DNA of 64,000 nt from Daucus carota subsp. sativus (Eukaryota; Streptophyta; Magnoliopsida; Apiales; Apiaceae): contig NC_030381.2 in the NCBI RefSeq assembly GCF_001625215.2, positions 5,419,131 to 5,483,130 on the forward strand, read 5' to 3'. The position numbers were made by a program, and so were the translations under genes. The notes below the pieces were generated by a model that ran no database searches, had not been told where the DNA came from, and worked only from the letters and a program-made list of their open reading frames with translations. This document shows, piece after piece, positions 27,081 through 37,089 of this stretch (position 1 is its first letter; the number at the start of each line of letters is the position of its first letter).

Positions 27081-27708
27081 AGATAATACACCTAATTAAA
27101 CACTCATAGATGACCAGGTTCATGTATTCAGTGATTTTGTTAATTTAATAATAAAATATTGTTCGAAGATAAATTTACTGAAAATACACCACTACCATGT
27201 AATTTGTCCATATGCCAAAAGTTAAAGCTCCTAACAGCATTTTTAAACGATGGCCTCCATATTCGTCTTTTCAACTGTCATCACCTGAATTTATTTATAT
27301 AATCTATATACTTAAAAAAAAGTTGCATATAATTGTGCTATTTTCTAATCTTTCATCTTACCATTACTAGACCCTTCTATCCATTTTTCTTAGAAGACTT
27401 CAGTTTGACACGTATTTAGAAAAATTTACAAAATATAATTTTACAAGTTATTTTTAAAAAAATGAATAAAAATTTGATATTTAATATTTATATAACAATT
27501 AAAGATGAATTATGAAATATATTATATATACATTTTAATATTTTTTATAAAATTGTATATATTGATTTCAACACTCAGCCAAAATATCAAATATGATACC
27601 TTAAATCTATAACAACTTTACCAGATTTCTCCTTGTAACCCATGACACTCCTCAAACCAAACGAGCCCAACGATCAATTCCGAACGGTGAATGTATTATG
27701 GTCACGGA

Positions 27709-28283
27709 TAGGGGTGGCAATCGTTTCGTTTCGTTTCGTGTATTTTAGTGTTTCGTGTACTCAAAGGTGAAACCTGTATCCGCCCGTTATTAATTTCGTG
27801 TACCTAATTTGAAACCCGTATCCATTTCGAATCGTTTCGTGTATATTTCGTGTACTTTTCGTGTATATTATATATAAAAATATTAATATATTTTTTAATC
27901 AAAAAATAGATTTAATATATATTTTCCTTTATAAATTTATTAAATGTGAATGATATATATTATACTTGTATACAATTCTTTATAAATTTGTTAATGTATC
28001 TACAATATATATCCACACATACATATAAATATATACTTTATACTCAATTATATATTTAATATATCATTACATATATATAATAAATATAATCTACAAATAT
28101 TTCGTGTACTTTCGTGTATTTCGTGTATCCCAAATGAAAACCCATATCCGACACAAAATCTATCGTGTAATTTTGTGTTCGTGTACTTTTGTGTTTCGTG
28201 TATCGAAAATCAAAACCAGTATCCATTTTTTTTATGTCGTTTTGTTTCGTGTTAGCGTGTTACGTGTCAAATTGCCAGGCCTA
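27709..28283. mobile_element. Non-autonomous hAT element upstream of the LOB-domain gene
   Basis: 575 bp with ends TAGGGGTGGCAAT and ATTGCCAGGCCTA and a perfect 8 bp target duplication GTCACGGA (27701-27708 and 28284-28291), the hAT size. Both halves are filled with TTTCGTGTA repeats. No transposase. Its right end lies about 240 bp before the start codon of the LBD gene. Confidence 0.88.
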
Positions 28284-28441
28284 GTCACGGATCGCATCTT
28301 CTGATTTGTAGACTGTATAATGACTATCGCTCCCCACGAAAACCTCCCCACTTTTTCTTCATTTTCACTCCATTAATCTACTTTGTGACACTTATTCACT
28401 CTCGTTCTCCACTTGCTAATCTTCATACTTCTATTAACCTC

Positions 28442-28449
28442 TATATATT
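28442..28449 (+). promoter_or_regulatory. TATA box of the LOB-domain gene
   Basis: TATATATT about 80 bp before the ATG at 28526; the best promoter candidate between the hAT element and the gene. Confidence 0.5.
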
Positions 28450-28525
28450 TTACAATCCAAGTGGACCTACAATTATAATTCTTGTAGTATCCAAGCAATA
28501 GTACTGATATATCATAATTCATAGC

Positions 28526-29640
28526 ATGAAGCTTAATGGGAGAAAACAGAGTGGTGCAGCTGCAGGAGGTTTATCAGCAGCAGCACAAGTATCACCATGC
28601 GCAGCCTGCAAGCTTCTTCGGAGAAAATGTGCAGCTGGGGACTGTGTATTTGCTCCACACTTTCCCCCGGATGATCCTTCGAAATTTGCCAATGTTCATA
28701 AGGTCTTTGGTGCTAGTAATGTCAACAAAATGTTACAGGTATGTCGATGATGTACACAGTCTTACCCTTATTTTTCGTTACAAGACTGGTTCTGTAAGTA
28801 GAATCCTCCTGAATAATTACTCTCTCGGTCCTCCTGAATTGGATATATCGGGAGACCGGACGCGGAGACACGAAACGTAGAGAGAAAGAAAAAATCTTAA
28901 AAACAAGTTATGAAACCATAATTCATGTGATCATTTAAATACGTGCCGAGCAGTGAAGATATAATATACAAAATAAATAGGACGAAAGGAGTAAAATTTA
29001 AGAAATTTGGTCAAAATTCCTTGAATTTCGAGATATGTGTGACATGTCTGGTCATGTTGTGACAGAACTGACTGTTGTGGCACCTGTTTTTGTATTTTGT
29101 GAGTAGATCACAGTGTCAGATATATGTTTATGCAATTCCAAATTTCTCAATTCATTTCATAAAAATTATCAATTATTTTACTTGATCATCGTACCTGGTA
29201 CACAAAACTCCCGCGAGGTTATAGAGAAGGTCCAATGCACCGTTGATATACTTATTTATCGGTAATTTACTTGGTAAAATCTAAATTCATAGCATTTTGG
29301 ATTGCAGGAGGTGCCTGAGCATCAAAGAGGAGACGCAGTGAGTAGCATGGTGTACGAAGCAAATGCCAGGGTCCGAGACCCAGTTTACGGCTGTGTTGGG
29401 GCCATTTCATGTCTACAACAACAAATTGACACATTACAGACTCAGTTAGCCATAGCTCAGGCACAAGTATTGCACCTCCGTGTTCATGTAGCGGCTACAG
29501 CAGGTCAAGCCCTTTGCGCATCAACTTGTGGATCACCTATGACATCAAAGATAACAATGAGCAACCAGACCAAACCTAATTCTAACATGAGTATGGTTGT
29601 AGACCAGGGCAGCCTCGGAGATTTCACTTGGTCATGTTAA
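28526..29640 (+). CDS. LBD4: LOB-domain transcription factor, class I, LBD4-like
   Basis: Exons 28526-28738 and 29308-29640 give 181 residues; the intron sits after the glutamine of NKMLQ, the place usual for this family. The Cys block is [18 protein letters not shown] (Cys25, 28, 35, 40); the GAS block follows ([18 protein letters not shown]) and continues in exon 2 with [20 protein letters not shown] coiled coil of the LX6LX3LX6-V type occupies about 103-125. The C terminus SLGDFTWSC resembles the end of Arabidopsis LBD4. LBD proteins bind DNA through the Cys block and act in organ boundary and vascular development. Oddity: the last Cys spacing is four residues, not the standard three. A hAT element lies in the upstream region. 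Confidence 0.9.
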
Positions 29641-29874
29641 TTTTTAACTAGCTAACTAGATAAACTTTATTATGAATCTGTAATCAAACCCACTGGCCAC
29701 TGTGACTACATTGGACTAAGAGGTGTTTTAGTTATCAACAATACTTGTCATCATTGTATGTTATTGTAATATATTATTAGTTGGTACTTATGTACATAGT
29801 GACTCCTGTTACTTCTCTTGTTTCATGTCTGATCATAAATTATGCAGTGGAGTCGTGGAAGATTAGATGGACTA

Positions 29875-30067
29875 AAATACCAGTAGACTGAATCCCCGGA
29901 GAATGTCTAGTGGTGAATCAGTTGTTAACGTCAAAACCTGACTTATTCACTTAAAGCGGATTCTGCAGGGAAATACCAGTAGACTTAATCCCCGGAGAAT
30001 GTCTATTAGTGAATCAGTTGTTAACGTCAAAACCTGAATTATTCACTTAAAAGCGGATTCTGCAGGG
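29875..30067. repeat. Tandem duplication of a 96 bp unit
   Basis: 29875-29970 and 29971-30067 are nearly identical, both starting AAATACCAGTAGACT and ending TTCTGCAGGG, with a few substitutions and one added A. It lies downstream of the LBD gene. Confidence 0.9.
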
Positions 30068-31224
30068 CACCCCGTGTTAAAATCCTAACAGTATACCAAA
30101 AGAGTAAACTGAGAAGCAACCAAAATCGAATTCAAGTCTTTGCTTAAGTTTAATGCCACAGATAGTGCGCCTGCCCTGCGCGCCTGCCTCTTAAAGCCAC
30201 CATTAAAGAGATTAGGACCCTGAGGCCCGGGTTTTGAATGTGTTGCTGCGTAAACAAACAACCAAACTTATAATTTATAACAGAATTAAAGAATATGACA
30301 GGAAAGTTGTTATGTGCATTATATGGTCAAACTGCTACTAATCGATATTGACAACAAATACTGATGATCACATATTAATTTCGTGCAGTTGGTGTAATTA
30401 TCTCAATCAAGTCTTCTGCTTCAGTATAAATCTCAATTAATGGAAATTTATGGACTGCAAAATATCAGCACTCAATTTCCTTTGTGTTGGGTCTAGTAGG
30501 GTGGTCCACACCCGGGGTTTACTTCTAAAGCTTCCCCGTCAAAAGAAAAGAAAAAAAGAACTCAAAGCAACTGAAGGTGAGTTCATAACTCCAGGTTTTT
30601 CGTTACTCTAATAGTATATCATATGGGGAAGGAGAAACTGCCTCTTCGCCATCAGAGACGAGAAGAAGGCAAGACAAAAGGAGATCATCGCCTGTATCCG
30701 CTTAGCAGGGCTGTTGCTGCCTACTGAGCTTTCATAGAAACTGAATTATTCATCTAGACTGATTTATTCCGCTAAAGTAGTAGGTGGGAGTCTTGTGTAC
30801 TGGGATATACAACGTGTTTAGTAAACATATATGGACGATGTTATATGAAAAGGCGCAACAGAGTCACAAATATGTAATAAAACAGTCTTAATATTTCATA
30901 AATCACTAACAAGACTTTTACAAATGCCTCTCCTCTAAAATAAATCCACTAACCCTATAACAACTTATAAGCATTCCAAGCTTCTTCAAATTAGTATATC
31001 TGCAATACACTCTCACACTCTTGTTATAATTATACACTCATTCAAGCCCAAACCAACCAAAAACCTTTTTACCTATCCCTAGCATTAAACTCAACTAAGC
31101 ACAGCACAATCTCGGATAATTTTTATCACGAGTGGCAAAGCAAACACAACCAGAATCACTCGGCTTAGCTGAGCTCGAGTCACAAGCTAAATAAAGAAGC
31201 TAATCATTAATAATAGTCGCCTAA
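30068..31224. other. Intergenic region between the LBD and patatin genes
   Basis: No gene recognised. The stretch next to 31224 is the 3' region of the minus-strand patatin gene. Confidence 0.4.
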
Positions 31225-32848
31225 TTAATTAGAAGACAAGGTTGATGACGACGTTGCAGATGAAGTTCTTGGTGATCCACCAGACGCGTGTTTTAACACC
31301 ACAGTTGGGAGGATACTCGTCTTTCTCCTCTCGTGCTCCTGAACTAATTCTCCGGAAAATAACTCCAGTTTCTCCAGATTAGTCTTTTGAACCAACTTTT
31401 TCCCCTTGAACAACACTGATTCTACACTCTTTTGTCTCAACATTTGATCAATTGATGCCAATACCTTGTCATTCTTGTCCCCTTTTGAGCTACCGACACC
31501 ATTAGTGGCTTGTATGCGAACATAATCACTTGACCTACACTCTCCAAATGCCATGGATACAGCTTGATCAACCTACACATTAGAAAAACAACCATAAGAT
31601 TTTGTAAATCATAGAAAGTTAAAAAAAAAATTCCAACCATTTCTTAAAAATTCTCAAGCACACATGTATCCGTGTATCCGCTCAGACAATTGAGTGTCGA
31701 TTCGTGGTTATTGTTGTATTTGTACTTTGACACAATTTATACTGATGTGTGACATATAATTTGTACCTAAAAATAGAATCTAAACAATTTGAAGTCGAAC
31801 ACAATAATATTAGTCATTTGTCTGTCTGTCGCGTCATTTGAGCAAAGAATTGGATTAAAATTTGGTATGCATAACATAACTCTACATATATACGAAAAAC
31901 AGGGTAAGTAGAAAAATTTACCATGTCCGAAACTCCTTCTCCGGCTATCTTGACAAATGCTGTCGGCAAAGCGGATAATTTTCCGACAAGACCGGGACAT
32001 GATTCACCATTGCCCAAAGACACAACCAACAAGTCCTCAACTCCATTACAAAACGGAAATTCTTGCTTGTTATTAAGCACATGAGTGATGGCCGCGGACG
32101 TCGGATTGTTCATCGCAATTTCTCCGCCGATTGCCGTGATCATTGTTTTCCGATCAATTGATTTCATCTCAACTGCCACGTGGCCAGCTGACGTGGCAGC
32201 ACACACATCCTTGATCATGAAATCGTAGCCGTCGGTTTCGAAAGCATCAGCGCGGGAAAAAACGAAAGGCGCACCACTTGTCAGATCATAACAAGGGATC
32301 AAAACAGCCTTCAACGTGTCTTTTAAAGTCAACTCGCCGAACCTCTTGCCGAACACATTCTCCGGTGACCGGAAAAACCGCCGGAACCCTCCTGCCGCCG
32401 GCGACCTGAAAATTTTCCGGCGGTTCTCGACAACGAAATTCAAAGCTTCCGTCGCCGTGAAAATGGGTCTTCCGTCTTTTCCGGCGGTGAACAAAAGCGC
32501 GGCGAGAACGCCGCCGGCGCCGGAGCCAGCAACGACATCGAAAAAATCGGCAATTCTCGCATTTGGGTCACCAGATTTCTCCCGGAGACATGATTCTAGA
32601 TGGACTAAAGCCTTCCCGGAAAGCACACCATCGGTAGCACCCCCGCCGTCAATAGCCAAAACTCTCACTTTCCCGGTAATGTGCTTGCCGGATTTGAGCT
32701 GTTCCAGCGGCAAAGCTTGGTGTTTGGCAGAAAATAATTGTGGGTCATTCACATATTCTCCGAACAAAAACTTATTTTCAAGAATCGAGAAGATCTCGGA
32801 AGTGAGCTTGTCGAGCTCACAGTTAGTGTCGAGGATAGTAGCAGCCAT
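31225..32848 (-). CDS. Patatin-like phospholipase, group III (pPLAIII)
   Basis: Minus strand, exon 1 32848-31922 (309 residues) and exon 2 31572-31225 (115 residues plus stop), 424 residues in all. The patatin domain starts with VLAIDGGGATDGVL (about 64-77). The place of the catalytic serine motif GxSxG reads G-S-G-A-G (108-112), and the second catalytic site reads IGGEIAMNNP (240-249), without the Asp. Both changes are typical of plant group III patatins, which still act on acyl lipids or affect cell elongation and cellulose content in known members. The longer upstream frame from 32902 is rejected because the ATG at 32848 matches the family N terminus. A TATA-like ACTATATAAC lies on the minus strand near 32980-32971. 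The C-terminal region (after about 330) is Ser/Lys-rich and variable. Confidence 0.9.
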
Positions 32849-32970
32849 TAGTGGTAGAAGATAAATGTGTGTTTGTGTGATGACTTGTTCACTTGCATGC
32901 AAGTGTGAAGTTAAAGAAAAAGAGGAGGGAAGTGAGTGATGATGAGGAGATGAAGAAGAGTGGGAGTGGA

Positions 32971-32980
32971 GTTATATAGT
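32971..32980 (-). promoter_or_regulatory. TATA box of the patatin-like gene
   Basis: ACTATATAAC on the minus strand about 125 bp before the start codon; only about 140 bp separate it from a foldback MITE. Confidence 0.55.
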
Positions 32981-33117
32981 GTGAGAAAAGTGGAGGGAGG
33001 GATGAGAGAGCATGCGGATAGTGATTGACTCAATACATTGGGTGAATGGGGATTTGGGGGAGTAGATGAGTAACGTTACGTGTATGAATTTGTGAAATTG
33101 TAGCATAGAATCTCCAT

Positions 33118-33752
33118 GAGTTAATTACATTTTGTAACTCCTAAATTTGCTCCGAACGCGGTTTATTACCTGAACTTTAAAACGTGACAATATACACTCT
33201 AAACTTAACATTCTCGTGCAAGTCGTAAACCTTAGTCACTGTTCCGTTCAAATATGCCGTAAACTTTAACTGTTTGAAAGGTAATACTGTATATATTAGT
33301 TTCTAACAGTTACTTTACTTGACCCTTCATTTCTCAATACACAGAACGATGTAAAAAAAATTAAAATAATTTTTAAAATATGTATCTAGATTTAGAATCT
33401 GAAAATTTATTTTTTTTACATAAATGATATAAATTATTTTAAAATTTTAAAATAAATACATATTTTAAAAATTATTTTAGTTTTTTTTACATCGTTCTGT
33501 GTGTTCATAAATAATTTCAAAATATATTACATAAACTTTGAGGGGTCACAGGGGTAAATTAGCTGTTAAAAACTAATATACAATTGTACCTCTCAAACAG
33601 TTAACGTTAACGGCAAATTTGGACGGAATAGTGACTCGGGGTTACAACTTGCACGGGAATGTTAAATTTAGGGTGCATGTTGCCACGTTTTAAAGTTCAG
33701 GTACTAAACTGCGTTTGGAGCAAACCTAGGAGTTACAAAGTGTAATTAACTC
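33118..33752. mobile_element. Foldback Mutator-type MITE, family C, in the patatin upstream region
   Basis: 635 bp, ends GAGTTAATTACA and TGTAATTAACTC, long inverted halves, and a perfect 9 bp target duplication AATCTCCAT at 33109-33117 and 33753-33761. No coding capacity. Confidence 0.88.
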
Positions 33753-33996
33753 AATCTCCATGAGTCTACGTCGTAATGGTTTGTTAAATTAGACCTACAT
33801 GATAGTATTACGTAAATTTGTTGAATTTATAAGATATCGTGCTCAACTATCTTGACCGACGATAATTTAAAAATAATATGTAATTAATTTTTAGATTTTT
33901 TTAAAAGAATGTATCACTTCAATATGATATGATAATAAATGATGGCTAATTTTTCGTAAGATTTCTTATATATTTGTAGAGGTTGACAAATATAGT

Positions 33997-34391
33997 TGTT
34001 AGAGCCAAAGTTCTGCCGGATGCCAAAGCCTGAATATGACCTGAAACAGAGAAGAATGCGAGGGTTTGTCCCCCCGATTCACCTCCGGTGTGAGAATAAG
34101 TTAGTGGCTCTAGGAAGGGTTTAGAGAACTGCAAGCGAGTATGTAAAAGGGTATGTATGAATGTGTATAAAATTGTGAATGTCCATTATCCTCGATTTAC
34201 CTTCTTTATATAGGGGGGAGATGAACCTGAGCTTTATAACGTTCCCGCCCGATGCGGGAGGGAAATGATGGTGAGTAAAGGAGGCGGGATTCCCTCGCTC
34301 GACCGTTGCAGTAGTAACGTTGGAGTTTAAATGATGGGCTGGACCTGCTTTGGGCCGTAGTGAAATGGGCCGAAAGGCTTATAACCCAACA
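33997..34391 (-). repeat. 3' LTR (left copy)
   Basis: Starts TGTTAGAGCC and ends AACCCAACA on the plus strand; 395 bp. Compared with the right copy it differs once at GCTTTATAAC versus GCTTTGTAAC and once at CCGAAAGG versus CCGCAAGG. The purine-rich tract lies just inside it. Confidence 0.95.
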
Positions 34392-34404
34392 TGTCCCCAG
34401 GCTT
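34392..34404 (-). other. Polypurine tract of the retrotransposon
   Basis: On the minus strand AAGCCTGGGGACA directly precedes the 3' LTR, the expected place and type for the plus-strand primer. Confidence 0.6.
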
Positions 34405-34642
34405 CAGTCGGGTTGCAAACGCGGCCGAAGTCTGAGTTTGTTTCGACCGACCGATCGGACGAGGTGTTAGGCTGGGAGATCGACAGCTGCTTCGGTATGA
34501 TTTCAAACGTTTGATCCTGCCGACGCGTGGTGCCGCTTGAATGTTTCTTGGGCTGGATGACGTTACCTCGAGATGTGCGTTAAATCTGGGCCGTGCATTC
34601 CAAAGGGTGCATTAAATGAGGCGCGCCTTTTCATAATTTGTT

Positions 34643-34650
34643 TATAAATA
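34643..34650 (+). promoter_or_regulatory. TATA box of the antisense gene in the retrotransposon
   Basis: TATAAATA on the plus strand, about 570 bp before the start codon at 35215. A start near 34675, a leader exon to about 34800 (donor in ACGAGTAAGTTC) and a leader intron ending at 35210 (tttgcag) fit between them. Confidence 0.6.
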
Positions 34651-37089
34651 CAAATTATTACTCGGTTTCTTTTCATATCTCCAACATCTCCTCATTTTCT
34701 TTGCAACTCCCCGCTCTCTCAGACTCCTACTCTCCAGCAACCGGCGACGGTCCCAGCTCCGGCGTATTTCCACCGTTTTCTTCCCGTTCTTTCTTCAACG
34801 AGTAAGTTCTTCTTCCGTTCTTATCGATTTCTTTTATTGTCTTTGTAGAAGGTTGTTAGATATCATGGTTTCTTTGTATTGTATTTTCCGGCGAGTAGTT
34901 TTCTTTTGCTGTTTGTCTACATTGTGCTGGTTGTCGTAGATTAGAATTGTATTTTCCGGCGGTTCCCAGTTTTTCAACTTAGGTCTTGCCGCCGCTTCCC
35001 CCTCCGTTTTGCTACTTTTATTTGTACTTTAATTTCTGTCGAGTCTTGAATGTTGGTTGATTTGTTGCTTGGGTTGGCTCTCTAGGGTTAGGTCTGGTTA
35101 AGTCACGTTGGCCCGACCCGATTCGGCCCTCTGTACTCGGGCTTACTTCTTTTTCTTCTTTTTCTTTCTTTCCGAGTACAAGGCTTATGTTTGCCTTCTC
35201 TCGTTTGCAGGCAAATGGATCGGTCGGGCGACATAGTCGGGACATCGTACTCGGCCGCGGATCACTTTAGCGATGTGCTGAAGTTTCCCATGGCCAACTT
35301 TCCTTCCTTACTGACCGAAGCGGATCTGAAGTCGTTTCGGATAAAGTACCAGATACATCGGTCGTGGGATATTTACCCGGCCGTAGGGAGCGATTGTATC
35401 TACCAAACACCTGAGTCAGAAGAAGGACACAGGTGTGTGGGCATCTCCGAAAACGCCTTCAAGTGCGGCTTTCGGCTCCCGATGCTTCCCCTGTTGAAGA
35501 AACTTCTGAAGCAGACGGGGATCGCCTTAGGCCAATTGGACCCGAACGGATTTACGTACATAAACGTATTCCAGCATCGGTGTCTGATGGCTGGCGTGTC
35601 TCCTCGGCCAGCTCTCTTCTGGAATCATCATGATTTCAAGAAAAATGCCAAGAGCAATGGCTTTTATACCATCGGCCGCAAGACCGGCCGACCGAATTGG
35701 TGCGAAACCAACTCGAGCAACAAGGGTACCCACGAACGGTGGTTCTACCTAGGGGGTCACTCGATCCACAAGTTCTCTGTGTGGAGGGAGGTAGACCCCT
35801 CTATCATCACCACTCCCCCTCTGGCCGGTAAGGACCTGGAGGACTTTGAGAAATTGAACAAAGTCCAGGAGCCGAACCGGATTCTGCTGTCGACCAGTCG
35901 GGAGAAGGAGTGGCTCTTCACTCTTTGGGGTAGTGACGGTAGTCCTTCTATTTCTTCTATGCTTTTCCCTCGATAGTTGATTACTTGATTTATACCTGTT
36001 TGTTGTTTTAACACTGTCTTTTTTGTGCAGTGTCTTCCCGAACCGAAGCCCTGAAGAGGAAGACGGCGAAGGCCATGGCGGCCAAGAAGGAGGCCGAGGC
36101 AAAGGCCCGCGGCGAGACAACGGTTGGTGCCATAGTCCAGGCGGATGTGGCGAAGGAGAAGACCCCGGAGGTCGGTCACCCGGAAGGAGGGATCGAGAAG
36201 GCCTCTTCGGTCGAAGAAGTTCCTGCCCCCGAGGTGGCTAGGAAGAGGACAAGGCCGGACGGTTCGTCTGAGGTTCGGCCTTATGTTCCTGAATGGTCGG
36301 TCTTGTCGACCGATTCGATAGCGATCCTGGCTCCCGACCGGATCAAGGACGTTTCTGGAGATCTCTGCAGGTCCCAGATTCTTCCGGCCGATAGGGGAAC
36401 CTATGAGTCGGCCACGGCGCTGCAAGCTTGTGAGCAGCTCATGTGCTTCCTTTCGTTGCACTACGCCATAAGTGCTCATATGCAACGCCCAATAGTGTTG
36501 CCTTATACCCCAAATGGTGTTGCCTTAGGCCCGAAATCGAGATATGCAACACTTTCTGAGCGTTGCATATGCGAGCCTTGCCTTTGACCTATAAGGCAAC
36601 GCTTATGGCTATGTAATGCAACACCGAAAATGTATTGCCTTATACCTATAATGCAACACCACTGTTTTGTAAAGGCAACATCTACTGGTGTTGCCCCTTA
36701 AGGTGGACACATTGCAGAGGTGGGTCCCACTTCATCTGCCACGTCAGCTGGGTCCCACTTGCCACATCAGCTGGGTCCACTTGCCACGTCATTGATGCGT
36801 TACTTTCCACTTCATGGATGGGTCCCACATGATCCAAATATTTAAAAAATAATTAGTGGGTCCCACATATCTTTTGCAACACCATATATTTCAATATGCA
36901 ACACTAGGTTATTTATATTTGCAACATTGACAAAAGTAAAATGCAACACTTTCCATAAAATTTTGACAATATCTGTCTTGTACATTCATAAATCCATTCC
37001 TAACGAAGCAAGTAAACAACAAAATAACCTAGTCTCAAATCTACATAAATCACTTCTCAATGTCGTATGCTCATTGTAGATACTATATC

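Noticed and set aside
28536..28880. A 114-codon frame overlapping the first LBD exon
   Set aside because: It is a shifted frame of the LBD exon and runs through its splice donor.
32849..32902. An 18-codon N-terminal extension of the patatin-like protein
   Set aside because: The ATG at 32848 matches the usual start of the family; the extension is most likely leader sequence.
35757..36485. A 242-codon minus-strand frame within the retrotransposon
   Set aside because: It is the reverse of the antisense gene's exons 1 and 2 and crosses their predicted intron; no domain is visible.
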